Shown here: piece after piece, positions 1-7,836 of the stretch
Layout of the letters: every line of letters starts with the position of its first letter
Numbering within the stretch: the first letter of the stretch is position 1
Assembly (NCBI GenBank): GCA_002420015.1
Contig: DIHF01000016.1
Location: 1-38,477, forward strand
Direction: 5' to 3'
From: Micavibrio sp. UBA5703
Lineage (GTDB): Bacteria; Pseudomonadota; Alphaproteobacteria; Micavibrionales; Micavibrionaceae
Length of the DNA stretch: 38,477 nucleotides
Notes under the pieces: model-generated
The model's database searches: none
The model's input: only the letters and a program-made list of their open reading frames with translations
What the model was told of the DNA's origin: nothing
Program-made: the position numbers and the translations under genes

Positions 1-99
1 GTCGCCGAGGTCATGGCCATGTCGGTGTATATGGGCGGCGGCCCTGCTTTGATGTATGCAGCGGACGCCCTAAGGGCTTTCGACCAATTCAGCCAGTAA
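1..99 (+). CDS. Carboxymuconolactone decarboxylase-family protein, C-terminal end (partial)
   Basis: Frame 1 is open from the first base and ends in TAA at 97-99, giving 32 residues that include VMAMSVYMGGGPALMYA and end FDQFSQ. This resembles the C-terminal helix of small carboxymuconolactone decarboxylase/AhpD-like proteins, where a Met/Gly-rich helix is followed by an A-A-E/D-A-L pattern. The catalytic Cys-x-x-Cys or His part lies outside the window, so enzyme activity cannot be judged. The gene converges on amn with only 8 bases between stop codons and no terminator-like hairpin. The family call is an inference from a short tail. Confidence 0.6.
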   Translation, partial: VAEVMAMSVYMGGGPALMYAADALRAFDQFSQ

Positions 100-107
100 A
101 CGGTGAC

Positions 108-1526
108 CTACTGAAACGCCACCTCATTAAAGCTGCGCAGCTTGCGGCTGTGGAGTTTTTCCGGCGAAAGATCACGCAGCTTTTCCATGGCCAGCAAACC
201 GATCCGCAAATGCTGCTCGACGCGCTCGCGGTAGAACGTATCGGCCATGCCGGGCAATTTCAAATGCCCGTGCAGCGGCTTGTCGGAAACGCATAACAAA
301 GTGCCGTAGGGAACGCGGAAGCGAAAACCGTTCGCGGCGATCGTCCCGGATTCCATATCCATCGCCACGGCGCGGCTTTGCGACAGGCCGCGATTTTGCT
401 TGATGGAGGAACGCAGTTCCCAGTTGCGGTCATCGGTGGTTGCCACCGTTCCCGTACGCATGATCTTTTTAAGGTCGTAACCGCTCAAACCCGTCACCTC
501 GCCGACGGCGGATTCCAGCGCCACCTGAATTTCCGCCAGAGCCGGAACGGGAATGCTGAGCGGCAAATCCTTGTCCAGAATATGATCCTCGCGCAGATAG
601 CCATGCGCCAGAACGTAATCCCCTAAATTCTGCGAACTCCGAAGCCCCGCGCAATGCCCGAGCATCAGCCACGCATGCGGCCTTAAAACCGCGACGTGAT
701 CCGTAATCGTCTTGGCGTTGGACGGGCCGACGCCGATATTGATCATGGTAATGCCCGAACCATCGTCGCGCTTCAAATGATAGGCCGGCATCTGCGGCAG
801 GCGCTTTCTGGTATCCGGCTCGATGAACCCGGCAAAGCCCCTGCTTTTGGCTTTGGTCTTGGCGATCTTGACGAATTCGTCGATATAGAACTGGTAATTC
901 GTGAAAATCACGTAATTCTGGAAGTGGTGCGCGTCGCTGCCGCAGTAATGCTTCAGGCGTTGCAGGCTCAGATCCACACGCGGCGCATTGAACAAAGACA
1001 ACGGCCCCGGCTTGCCCTCCTCGCGGACATAAGTTGCATTGGCGATTTCATCGTCCATGATGTCGAGATTAGGCACATCGAAATACTGCGGCATATCCTG
1101 GATCTGCTTCGCGCTCAAATCGCGCTCCAGATGGAAATTCTCGCCCAGCGCAAAATGGATCGGAATGGGCGTCGTGCTGACACCAACTTCCACCGGCATG
1201 CCGTGGTTTTTGATCAAAAGCTCTATTTGCCGCTGGTAATAGCGGTCGAAAATATCGGGCCTTGTCAGCGTCGTCATGAAGCTGCCGGGCCGCGAAACGA
1301 AGCCATAGGAATACCGGGAATCCGTCCCGCGCGGCAATTCCGTCGTCACGGAGATATAGGGATAGCACGCCGAAACCCTGCCCGGCTTCAACTTGCCGGT
1401 GCCGAACTGGCGAAACCCTTCCTGCAGATAGCCGATATGCGCATCGTAAATCTCGCTTATGGCGGCGAGGGCTTTATCGGCATCTTTGAATTTTCTCGGC
1501 TTGAACGTTTTAGGCGGTTTAGACAT
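108..1526 (-). CDS. amn: AMP nucleosidase
   Basis: Hydrolyses AMP to adenine and ribose 5-phosphate in the cytoplasm, a purine salvage and AMP-level control step. The 472-aa product matches the usual length (E. coli Amn is 484 aa). The N-terminal Amn-type domain (about 20-180) is followed by a nucleoside-phosphorylase fold with GHCAGLRSSQNLGDY (near 290) and AMDMESGT (near 390); the acidic residues of the latter are expected to contact the ribose. I chose the ATG at 1526. An in-frame TTG at 1544 would add six residues; neither start has a clear Shine-Dalgarno sequence. The gene lies 20 bases after the ftsY stop on the same strand, so it is probably translated from a shared transcript. Confidence 0.93.
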   Translation of the reverse strand: MSKPPKTFKPRKFKDADKALAAISEIYDAHIGYLQEGFRQFGTGKLKPGRVSACYPYISVTTELPRGTDSRYSYGFVSRPGSFMTTLTRPDIFDRYYQRQIELLIKNHGMPVEVGVSTTPIPIHFALGENFHLERDLSAKQIQDMPQYFDVPNLDIMDDEIANATYVREEGKPGPLSLFNAPRVDLSLQRLKHYCGSDAHHFQNYVIFTNYQFYIDEFVKIAKTKAKSRGFAGFIEPDTRKRLPQMPAYHLKRDDGSGITMINIGVGPSNAKTITDHVAVLRPHAWLMLGHCAGLRSSQNLGDYVLAHGYLREDHILDKDLPLSIPVPALAEIQVALESAVGEVTGLSGYDLKKIMRTGTVATTDDRNWELRSSIKQNRGLSQSRAVAMDMESGTIAANGFRFRVPYGTLLCVSDKPLHGHLKLPGMADTFYRERVEQHLRIGLLAMEKLRDLSPEKLHSRKLRSFNEVAFQ

Positions 1527-1546
1527 TTGGCCATTGTGACCCAAAT

Positions 1547-2731
1547 CTAGGATTGGTTCAATCCCATTAAGGACCGCGCATATTCTTCGGCGTTGAAGGG
1601 CTGCATGTCCTCCATTTTTTCGCCGATGCCGATGGCATGCACGGGCACGCCGAACTGATCGGCCAGACCGACCAGAACACCGCCTTTGGCCGAACCGTCC
1701 AGCTTTGTCACGATCAGCCCGGTGACGTTGACCATGCTTTTAAAGCTCTCAAGCTGGGAAAAGGCGTTCTGGCCCGTCGTGGCGTCGAGCACCAGCAAAG
1801 TGGCATGGGGAAGGTTTTCATCCTGTTTCTTCAAAACACGCACGATCTTTTCCAACTCGGCCATCAGATTGGCCTTGTTCTGAAGCCGCCCGGCCGTGTC
1901 GATCAAAAGAACATCCATGCCCTCATTCTTGGCGCGCTCGTACGCCTCGTACGCCACGGCGGCGGCATCCGATCCCGCCTCCTTGGTCACCAGCGGCGCG
2001 CCCGTACGTTTCGCCCAGATTTCAAGCTGCTCGATCGCGGCGGCGCGGAACGTGTCGGCGGCGGCCATCATAACCTTGCAGCCTTCCTTTTGTTTCAGAT
2101 GCTGCGCCAGCTTGCCGATGGTGGTGGTTTTGCCCACGCCGTTAACCCCGCAGACCAGAACGACGAACGGCCCGCCCTGCGCCGGCTTTTTTATCGCCAG
2201 AGGTTTTGCCACCGGGGCCAGCATGGCCGCAATGCTTTTGGCCAGAGCCTCTTTGACTTCCTTTTCGGTGATTTCTTTCCCGAAACGTCCTTTGGCAAAA
2301 TCTTCCACCAGCCGTGCCGCTGTTTTGGGGCCGAGATCGGCCTCGATCAAAACTTCCTCCAGCCTGTCCAGCGTCTCCTGATCAAGCTTGCTCTTGGTCA
2401 GAACGTCCGTGAGGCCTTGCGTGATCCTGCCCGTCGATTTGGCCAGTCCCCTTGTCAGGCGCGAAAGCCAGCCACCCTCCTGCGCGTGATCGCCCAGATC
2501 CTCGGCCTCTTTCGCATCTTCGTTGGGGGTGTGATCGGGGACGGGAATTTCTTCGAGATCGTTAACCGCAGCCTCGCCCTCATCCAAAGCCTGCTGCAAG
2601 CCGGGATCAATCTCCGCATCGTATTCCGTCGGCAGCTCGATCGCGGGGTCGCTCGGGCGGTGGATAAACCGCTCGGCACGCTCTTGCTTTTCCTGATCGC
2701 CCGAATTGTTCTTTTTGCGCCAGAAAACCAT
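1547..2731 (-). CDS. ftsY: Signal recognition particle receptor FtsY
   Basis: SRP-receptor GTPase that docks Ffh-ribosome complexes at the Sec translocon on the inner membrane. The 394-aa protein has an acidic, low-complexity N-terminal part (about 1-90), the usual membrane-targeting A region. An NG domain follows: helical N domain (about 95-175), P-loop GVNGVGKTT (195-203), DTFRAAA (226-232), DTAGR (278-282) and TKLDGSAKGG (near 345). The start ATG has GAGAAGG five bases upstream. It is the third gene of the minus-strand run dapF-mtaB-ftsY-amn; its partner ffh is encoded divergently 3 kb away, so both protein parts of the SRP pathway sit in one locus. Confidence 0.97.
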   Translation of the reverse strand: MVFWRKKNNSGDQEKQERAERFIHRPSDPAIELPTEYDAEIDPGLQQALDEGEAAVNDLEEIPVPDHTPNEDAKEAEDLGDHAQEGGWLSRLTRGLAKSTGRITQGLTDVLTKSKLDQETLDRLEEVLIEADLGPKTAARLVEDFAKGRFGKEITEKEVKEALAKSIAAMLAPVAKPLAIKKPAQGGPFVVLVCGVNGVGKTTTIGKLAQHLKQKEGCKVMMAAADTFRAAAIEQLEIWAKRTGAPLVTKEAGSDAAAVAYEAYERAKNEGMDVLLIDTAGRLQNKANLMAELEKIVRVLKKQDENLPHATLLVLDATTGQNAFSQLESFKSMVNVTGLIVTKLDGSAKGGVLVGLADQFGVPVHAIGIGEKMEDMQPFNAEEYARSLMGLNQS

Positions 2732-2751
2732 CTGAACCTTCTCCCGTCTTC

Positions 2752-2885
2752 CGTCACCCCCGCGGTGAAGCGGCGAAGCCGCTGAACATTAACGGCGGGG
2801 GTCCATATGCCAGCCGCAAAGCGGCTGTCTTTTTCTGGATACCCGCCGTTTAATCCCTCGCTGCGCTCGGGACGCGGGTATGACG
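2752..2885. repeat. Intergenic palindromic repeat, D-type (copy D3)
   Basis: Between mtaB and ftsY. It starts with CGTCACCCCCGCGG and ends with CGCGGGTATGACG, so the ends are imperfect inverted copies. It also contains smaller hairpins (AAGCGGCGAAGCCGCT; the AGCCGCAAAGCGGCT near 2812-2826). It is a degenerate relative of the CGTCAT-ended elements at 10283 and 37664. It could fold in the mtaB-ftsY transcript. Confidence 0.6.
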
Positions 2886-2898
2886 CAAAATTTTAATG

Positions 2899-4152
2899 CT
2901 ATACGCCAAGACATTGCCCCAAAAGATGATCTTTGGCAACGCCAATCGTTTTTATTGTGGCCATCGAACCAACGGGCAAGTCGCGATCAATGGAAATCGC
3001 TGCGTAATTTTCTGCGCGGCCAATATTTCCATTTTCTACAATAACTTCTATTTCTTTGTTGATGTTATTGTTTAAGAATTTTTCCATCTGTTTTTCACCC
3101 AAAGCCCGCAAACGCGCCGCCCTTTCCTTACGCACCACCGGATCGACCTGCGGCATCCGGGCCGCTGGCGTACCCTCGCGCTCGGAATACGGAAACACAT
3201 GTAAAAAGGTCAGATCGCACTCTGTTACAAGGTCCAAAGTGTTCTGAAACATTTCTTCGGTCTCCGTCGGGAATCCGGTGATGATATCGGCGCCAAACGA
3301 GATTTCCGGGCGCAATTGACGCGCTTTGCGGCATAAATCGATGACATCCTCGCGGCTATGGCGTCTTTTCATGCGTTTGAGGATCAAATTATCGCCCGAT
3401 TGCACCGAAAGGTGCAGATACGGCATAAAACGCGGCTCGGATTCAATCAAACGCCACATATCTTCGTCGATTTCGACCGGATCGAGTGACGAAAGACGAA
3501 GACGTTTCAATTCAGGAACGAGCGCGAGCACGCGCCTTATCATCTGACCCAGCGTCGGTTTACCGGGCAAGTCCGGTCCATATGACGTAATATCGACGCC
3601 ACTCATAACGATTTCGTTATATCCGCCCTCGACCAGCTTTTTAACCTGCTCCGCCACCACCCCGATGGGTACCGAGCGCGCATTGCCGCGCCCGTAGGGG
3701 ATAATACAAAACGTACAGCGGTGATCGCAGCCCTGCTGGACCTGCAAAACCGCCCGCGCCCGGCTTTCATAACCTTCAAGTAAAAACGAAGCTGTTTCTT
3801 TTACAGACATGATATCATTGATTAATATCTTTCCATCGCTCAGCCCCGTCCACGTCTCCACCTTTAATTTCAAATCATTCCCGATCACCCGGTCGACCTC
3901 GGGCATCTGTGCGTATTTCTGTGGATCGATCTGTGCGCCACAGCCGGTGACAATGATTTCAGCCTGTGGATTATTTCGCCTCGCTTTACGAATAGCCTGC
4001 CGCGCCTGCCGCTCGGCTTCCTTCGTCACGGCACAGGTATTGAATACGATAGCATTCTTCAGCCCCGCCGTTTTGGCATGGCTGCGCATCACCTCGGACT
4101 CGTATGTGTTGAGGCGGCAACCAAAGGTCACAATTTCCGGTTCTTTTTTCAT
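2899..4152 (-). CDS. mtaB: tRNA (N6-L-threonylcarbamoyladenosine(37)-C2)-methylthiotransferase MtaB
   Basis: Radical-SAM methylthiotransferase that converts t6A37 to ms2t6A37 in ANN-decoding tRNAs. All hallmarks are visible in 417 aa. The N-terminal UPF0004 domain has three cluster cysteines (C12 in TFGCRLN, C40 in FNTCAV, C71 in VTGCGA). The radical-SAM motif is CDHRCTFC (C142, C146, C149). The C-terminal TRAM-like segment begins near 350. The TFGCRLNTYES opening is typical of MtaB rather than MiaB or RimO. Start ATG at 4152 follows a weak ribosome-binding site. The gene lies between dapF and ftsY on the same strand. An A-family hairpin separates it from dapF and a D-type repeat separates it from ftsY. 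Confidence 0.94.
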   Translation of the reverse strand: MKKEPEIVTFGCRLNTYESEVMRSHAKTAGLKNAIVFNTCAVTKEAERQARQAIRKARRNNPQAEIIVTGCGAQIDPQKYAQMPEVDRVIGNDLKLKVETWTGLSDGKILINDIMSVKETASFLLEGYESRARAVLQVQQGCDHRCTFCIIPYGRGNARSVPIGVVAEQVKKLVEGGYNEIVMSGVDITSYGPDLPGKPTLGQMIRRVLALVPELKRLRLSSLDPVEIDEDMWRLIESEPRFMPYLHLSVQSGDNLILKRMKRRHSREDVIDLCRKARQLRPEISFGADIITGFPTETEEMFQNTLDLVTECDLTFLHVFPYSEREGTPAARMPQVDPVVRKERAARLRALGEKQMEKFLNNNINKEIEVIVENGNIGRAENYAAISIDRDLPVGSMATIKTIGVAKDHLLGQCLGV

Positions 4153-4194
4153 TTCTTACTTTTTTAAACCGCAAATAAACGCGAATTATTTTTT

Positions 4195-4267
4195 AACCAC
4201 AGAGGCACAAAGACACAGAGAAATAATTAATAATAAAAAAACTCTGTGCCTCCGTGTCTCTGTGGTT
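4195..4267. repeat. A-family inverted repeat A1 (CACAGAG/CTCTGTG hairpin)
   Basis: Left arm 4195-4220 (AACCACAGAGGCACAAAG...), A/T-rich loop of 21 bases, right arm 4242-4267 ending CTCTGTGGTT. I count 22 of 26 Watson-Crick pairs plus one G-T. Three of the remaining positions are A-C on this strand, so they become G-U wobbles in the opposite-strand RNA, the dapF-to-mtaB direction. It fills most of the dapF-mtaB gap. Confidence 0.85.
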
Positions 4268-4288
4268 TTACTTTATTCGGGGTTCCTA

Positions 4289-5101
4289 TCAATTTTTTAT
4301 GATTCCGTCAAATACATACGCCACCGAGCCGGTCATCAGGACATGACCGTCGCTTTGCCGCCATTCGAGAAAGAGCGAGCCGCCATCCATGATGATTTCA
4401 ACCTTATTGGCCGTCAGCCCCCTGCGTACAGAAGCCACCGCCGCCGCGCAGGCCCCGGAACCGCAGGCCGGCGTAATCCCCGCCCCGCGCTCCCATACCC
4501 GTACGCGTACACGGTTATTCCCAAGTACCTCTGCAAATTCCACGTTGGTCCGGTTGGGATATAATTCGTGGTGTTCAAAGACCGGGCCCAAACGCTCCAC
4601 ATCGAAGTCCTCAACATTATCCACAAAGAACACGCAATGCGGGTTACCCATGCCGACCGCCACCGGGTCGCGGGCCGCACCCTGCCCGATGCCTAAATTC
4701 AGGGTGTCCTTTTCACGGGCCAACGGTATATCGGCCCAGTCCAGTTGCGGCGCGCCCATATCCACCTCGACCATCGTGCCGTTCTGAAGCATCCGGCATT
4801 TCAAAAACCCGGCCTTCGTTTCAATAATACAGGACTGCACGGCTTTTTCCTTCATATATAGATGCGCGACGCAGCGCGTAGCGTTACCGCAATTCTCGGC
4901 TTCCGAGGCATCCGGGTTGAAAATCCGCATGAATAAATCGGCCTCGTTGGTCGGCTCCAGCACGATCACCTGATCGCAGCCCACGCCGAGGCGCCGGTCC
5001 GCGATATGGCGGATCCGCTCGGGGCTTAAGGTTTCGGCCCGGCTGCGCTGGTCCAGAATGACGAAATCATTGCCCAGCCCGTGCATTTTTATAAAATTCA
5101 T
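4289..5101 (-). CDS. dapF: Diaminopimelate epimerase
   Basis: Converts LL- to meso-diaminopimelate for lysine and peptidoglycan synthesis in the cytoplasm. The 270-aa protein opens with MNFIKMHGLGNDFV, the family's classic start. It carries both catalytic cysteines of the two-base mechanism: C71 in ENCGNATR and C213 in TPACGSGACA. I chose the ATG at 5101. The frame stays open upstream to a longer possible start at 5185, but those 28 residues would be coded by an A-type repeat arm and do not resemble DapF. AGGA lies just upstream of the ATG. It is the first gene of the minus-strand run and is divergent from ffh across a 455-base gap. Confidence 0.96.
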   Translation of the reverse strand: MNFIKMHGLGNDFVILDQRSRAETLSPERIRHIADRRLGVGCDQVIVLEPTNEADLFMRIFNPDASEAENCGNATRCVAHLYMKEKAVQSCIIETKAGFLKCRMLQNGTMVEVDMGAPQLDWADIPLAREKDTLNLGIGQGAARDPVAVGMGNPHCVFFVDNVEDFDVERLGPVFEHHELYPNRTNVEFAEVLGNNRVRVRVWERGAGITPACGSGACAAAVASVRRGLTANKVEIIMDGGSLFLEWRQSDGHVLMTGSVAYVFDGIIKN

Positions 5102-5125
5102 AGTCCTAATCTTCTGTCTGTTTTG

Positions 5126-5286
5126 AACCACAGCGAACACAGCGCCCACAACGAGTCCTTTCAAAACAAGCACTCCCGAAGACACAAAACTAATATAGTT
5201 GCCAATTTACAGATTTGTAACTGTTTTGCGCCTGATGGTGCAACTTTCTAAAAACGCGCTGTGTTCGTTGTGACCGCTGTGGTTTA
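5126..5286. repeat. A-family inverted repeat A2, degenerate with swapped modules
   Basis: Left arm from 5126 (AACCACAGCGAACACAGCG...), right arm about 5257-5286 ending CGCTGTGGTT, about 100 bases between. The outer ten bases of each arm pair perfectly. The inner modules AACACAGCG and CACAACGA recur in the right arm in the opposite order to that needed for a continuous hairpin, so the arms look like shuffled short units. It lies immediately upstream of dapF. Confidence 0.7.
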
Positions 5287-5447
5287 AACACTTTTCTTGA
5301 CTTTTTCCAGGGATACCCCTAATTTCCCACCAAATTTCACTGGCATTGTTAAATGTTAGTGCTTAGCGGTACCCCCCGGTCGGCGAACTTACGCTCACCG
5401 GGGTTGGTTTGCTTTGAAATGAACCTTACGGAACTAAAAAGGATTAA

Positions 5448-5544
5448 TACCACAGAGAACATAGAGATTTATTAGAGTTCATAGAGACTTAAAAATAAAA
5501 AAACCTCTCTGTGAACTCCTGAAAACTCAGTGAACTCTGTGGTT
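5448..5544. repeat. A-family inverted repeat A3
   Basis: Left arm ACCACAGAGAACATAGAG... (from 5449) and right arm CTCTCTGTGAACTCC... ending AACTCTGTGGTT at 5544 form a long imperfect hairpin of about 40-base arms around an A/T-rich loop. The right arm ends only 12 bases before the ffh start codon, so the element occupies the place where a ribosome-binding site would be. Confidence 0.8.
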
Positions 5545-5556
5545 AAAAGAATATAG

Positions 5557-7104
5557 ATGTTTGAGTCATTAAGTGAAAAACTGGGTGGTGTGTTCGGAAG
5601 GCTCCGTGGCAAGGGAGCTTTGACCGAAAACGACGTCATGGCGGCGGCGCGGGAAATCCGCGTGGCCCTGCTCGAGGCCGATGTCGCCCTTCCGGTCGTC
5701 AAGGATTTCATCGAAACCGTCAAGCAAAAGGCCGTAGGCCAAGAGGTCATCCGCTCGGTCACGCCGGGGCAGCAGATCGTCAAAATCGTCCACGATGCCC
5801 TTGTCGAGATGCTGGGCGGCGGTAGCGAAGATCTGAAATTCGGCGCGCCACCCTGCGCCTATCTGATGGTGGGTTTGCAGGGTTCGGGTAAAACCACCTC
5901 GACCGCCAAAATCGCCAAGCGCCTGACCGACAAGCAAGGCAAAAAGGTCCTGATGGCCTCGCTCGACGTCTACCGCCCCGCCGCGCAGGAACAATTGCGC
6001 CAGCTCGGCCAGCAAACGGGCATCGCCACGCTGGACATCGTCGCGGGTCAAAAGCCCGTCGATATCGCGCGGCGCGCTATGGATACCGGACGTAAAGAAG
6101 GCTTTGACGTCGTCATGCTGGACACCGCCGGACGTCTTGCCATCGACGCAGAACTCATGAACGAGGCCGCCGCCATCCGCAAAGCCGTGAACCCAGTCGA
6201 GATTTTGCTCGTGGCCGATGCCATGACGGGGCAGGACGCCGTGAACACCGCCAAAGCCTTCGACGAAAAAGTCGGCCTCACCGGGATCATGCTCACCCGC
6301 GTCGACGGCGATGCGCGCGGCGGCGCGGCCATGTCGATGAAGGCCGTGACCGGAAAACCGATCAAGCTCCTTGGTGTGGGGGAGAAATGGGACGCGCTTG
6401 AGGCATTCCACCCCGACCGTATCGCCGGGCGCATCCTCGGGATGGGCGACGTGGTTTCCCTCGTCGAAAAAGCCGTCGAGACCGTCGACCACGAAGAAGC
6501 GGCCAAAATGGCCAAAAAATTCCGCAAGGGAAAATTCGACTTCAACGATTTGCTGTCCCAGATGCAGCAGATGAAAAAAATGGGCGGCATGGGCGCAATG
6601 ATGAAAATGCTCCCCGGCCTTGGCAAAATGGCGGCGCAGATCGACGCCGCCGGGATCGACGATTCCGTCATGAAAAAACAGGAAGCCATCATTTTTTCCA
6701 TGACTCTGGCCGAGCGCGAAAATCCTGATCTGCTGAACGCTTCACGCAAAAAGCGCATCGCGGCTGGCTCCGGCACCACCGTTCAGGAAATCAACATGAT
6801 CGTCAAACAGATCAAGCAGATGCAAACCGTCATGAAGCGCATGAAGAAAATGGGCTCAGGCAAAATGATGGGCATGATGAAGGATATGATGGGCGGCGAT
6901 ATGGGGGCGTTAAGCGGCGCGATGAATCCCGATGCGCTGGCAGATGACATGGCCGACCTCGACGATGGCGGCGCTCTCGGGCCGAACCCCTTCGCTCCGG
7001 GCGGCGCGCTTTCCAATGCGGGCAGCAACATTAGCACCGCCGACCTGCAAAGATTGCTGGGAAATCCGAACGTAAAAGGCGGGCATGGAGGAAAGAAAAA
7101 GTAA
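5557..7104 (+). CDS. ffh: Signal recognition particle protein Ffh (SRP54)
   Basis: GTPase and signal-sequence-binding subunit of the SRP, acting with 4.5S RNA and FtsY to target membrane proteins. The 515-aa product has a helical N domain (about 1-90) and a G domain with P-loop GLQGSGKTT (106-114), DTAGR (near 189) and TRVDGDARGG (near 248). The M domain (about 300-460) is strikingly Met-rich with many MKKMG/GKMMGMM runs, forming the hydrophobic signal-sequence groove. A Gly/Pro/Ala-rich tail of about 50 residues extends beyond E. coli Ffh (453 aa). No Shine-Dalgarno sequence precedes the ATG; the upstream bases belong to repeat A3. It is first in the plus-strand run to rplS. Confidence 0.97.
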   Translation: MFESLSEKLGGVFGRLRGKGALTENDVMAAAREIRVALLEADVALPVVKDFIETVKQKAVGQEVIRSVTPGQQIVKIVHDALVEMLGGGSEDLKFGAPPCAYLMVGLQGSGKTTSTAKIAKRLTDKQGKKVLMASLDVYRPAAQEQLRQLGQQTGIATLDIVAGQKPVDIARRAMDTGRKEGFDVVMLDTAGRLAIDAELMNEAAAIRKAVNPVEILLVADAMTGQDAVNTAKAFDEKVGLTGIMLTRVDGDARGGAAMSMKAVTGKPIKLLGVGEKWDALEAFHPDRIAGRILGMGDVVSLVEKAVETVDHEEAAKMAKKFRKGKFDFNDLLSQMQQMKKMGGMGAMMKMLPGLGKMAAQIDAAGIDDSVMKKQEAIIFSMTLAERENPDLLNASRKKRIAAGSGTTVQEINMIVKQIKQMQTVMKRMKKMGSGKMMGMMKDMMGGDMGALSGAMNPDALADDMADLDDGGALGPNPFAPGGALSNAGSNISTADLQRLLGNPNVKGGHGGKKK

Positions 7105-7105
7105 T

Positions 7106-7159
7106 TTAGTGATTTAGTGATTTGGTGATTTGGAAATCACTAAATCACTAAATTACTAA
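7106..7159. repeat. 26-bp near-perfect hairpin made of AGTGATTT units
   Basis: The arm at 7106-7131 (TTAGTGATTTAGTGATTT...) and the arm at 7134-7159 (...AAATCACTAAATTACTAA) are complementary at 24 of 26 positions with only two bases between them. The first two bases after the ffh TAA precede it. Each arm is a run of an 8-base direct repeat, and degenerate ACTAAAA units continue to about 7178. It differs in sequence from the CACAGAG family but has the same design. It sits between ffh and rpsP and lacks a T-tract, so it is not a canonical terminator. Confidence 0.85.
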
Positions 7160-7206
7160 AACACTAAAATACTAAAATACCAACTTAACCAAAGGAGAAA
7201 AGTAAA

Positions 7207-7629
7207 ATGGCACTGGTACTAAGAATGTCGCGGGTCGGACGCAAAAACAGACCTCACTACCGCATCGTGGTCGCGGACAAGCGCATGCCACGCGACGGGC
7301 GTTACATCGAAAAGCTGGGCACCTATAACCCGCTTCTGCCCGACGATCAGCGCGTCAAGTTGGTTGAAGAGCGCATCAAGTTCTGGCTCTCTCAGGGCGC
7401 AAAACCCTCCGAGCGCGTGGCGATTTTCCTCGGCAAGGCCGGGATCGCCCCGATGCCGAAACAGCCGAACCGCCCGAACAAATCCAAACCGGGCGAAAAG
7501 GCTCTTCAGCGCATTGAAGAGAAGAAAGAAAAAGCTGCCAAGGCGAAGGAAGCCGCAGAAGCCGCCGCCAACGCTCCGGCAGAAGCTCCAGCCGAAGCCC
7601 CCGCCGCTGAAGAAGCGAAAGCGGAGTAA
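7207..7629 (+). CDS. rpsP: Small ribosomal subunit protein bS16
   Basis: Structural protein of the 30S subunit. The 140-aa product begins MALVLRMSRVGRKNRPHYRIVVAD, a standard bS16 opening, and the conserved domain covers about the first 85 residues (RDGRYIEKLGTYNPL visible). A Lys/Ala/Glu-rich tail of about 55 residues follows; such low-complexity tails are common in alphaproteobacterial bS16, while E. coli S16 is 82 aa. A strong AAAGGAGA lies eight bases before the ATG. It stands in the usual order rpsP-rimM-trmD-rplS. Its stop codon runs into a repeat arm at 7630. Confidence 0.97.
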   Translation: MALVLRMSRVGRKNRPHYRIVVADKRMPRDGRYIEKLGTYNPLLPDDQRVKLVEERIKFWLSQGAKPSERVAIFLGKAGIAPMPKQPNRPNKSKPGEKALQRIEEKKEKAAKAKEAAEAAANAPAEAPAEAPAAEEAKAE

Positions 7630-7634
7630 AACTG

Positions 7635-7832
7635 GAGAGACGCGGAGACGCAGAGAAGTTATGATCGTTTAAACTAACATACACACCCCGTCATCACACG
7701 CCTTGTGCGTGTGATCCATGGATTGCACGGACGAGCCGTGCAATGACGACATTTTAAAATGTTGGATTCCTGTATGAAACCAATATATTTTTTCTCTGCC
7801 TTTCCTCCGCGTCTCTGCGCCTTTCGTGGTTA
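7635..7832. repeat. A-family inverted repeat A5 (variant, interrupted by a C-type element)
   Basis: Left arm about 7635-7658 (AGAGACGCGGAGACGCAGAG) and right arm about 7791-7832 (...TCCGCGTCTCTGCGCCTTTCGTGGTT) are inverted partners about 130 bases apart. The left arm seems cut short where the rpsP end lies: it lacks the outer part matching GGCGC...CCACGAAAGG. A complete 60-base C-type repeat (7689-7748) lies in the loop. The right arm stops four bases before the rimM start codon. Confidence 0.75.
7689..7748. repeat. C-type 60-bp element, copy C1 (inverted orientation)
   Basis: Starts CGTCAT and ends ATGACG. It contains two hairpins, CACACGC/GCGTGTG and GCACGG/CCGTGC, joined by ATCCATGGAT. 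It is the reverse complement of the copy at 36184-36243 with only a few differences. Confidence 0.85.
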
Positions 7833-7836
7833 AAAC

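Larger units (their letters stand above)
5102..5556. other. dapF-ffh divergent intergenic region
   Basis: 455 bases with no credible gene. It holds two A-type repeats (5126-5286 and 5448-5544) and, between them, a GC-rich dyad with CCCCGGT at 5374-5380 and ACCGGGG at 5397-5403. A TTGACT at 5297-5302 has a weakly matching TAATTT 17 bases on, too poor to call a promoter. I looked for the SRP RNA core (GGAAGGAAGCAGCC-like loop) because ffh is adjacent and did not find it. Confidence 0.6.

Noticed and set aside
1637..2785. Plus-strand open frame of 382 codons opposite ftsY
   Set aside because: Antisense to an unmistakable FtsY; the His/Arg-rich composition is typical of GC-rich shadow frames.
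3809..4564. Plus-strand open frame of 251 codons across the mtaB start, the A1 repeat and the dapF end
   Set aside because: Antisense to mtaB and dapF. Its middle is just the translation of repeat arms (TTEAQRHRE...CLRVSVV), a well-known artefact.
5102..5185. Longer DapF start adding 28 residues
   Set aside because: The extension is coded by a repeat arm, whereas the 5101 ATG gives the exact conserved DapF N terminus.
5289..5448. Possible 4.5S (SRP) RNA gene next to ffh
   Set aside because: The conserved apical loop sequence of SRP RNA is absent; only a short GC-rich dyad is present.
7106..7178. Tandem units resembling a small CRISPR array
   Set aside because: Units of 8 bases with no spacers and in inverted halves; no cas genes nearby. 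It is a palindromic tandem repeat.
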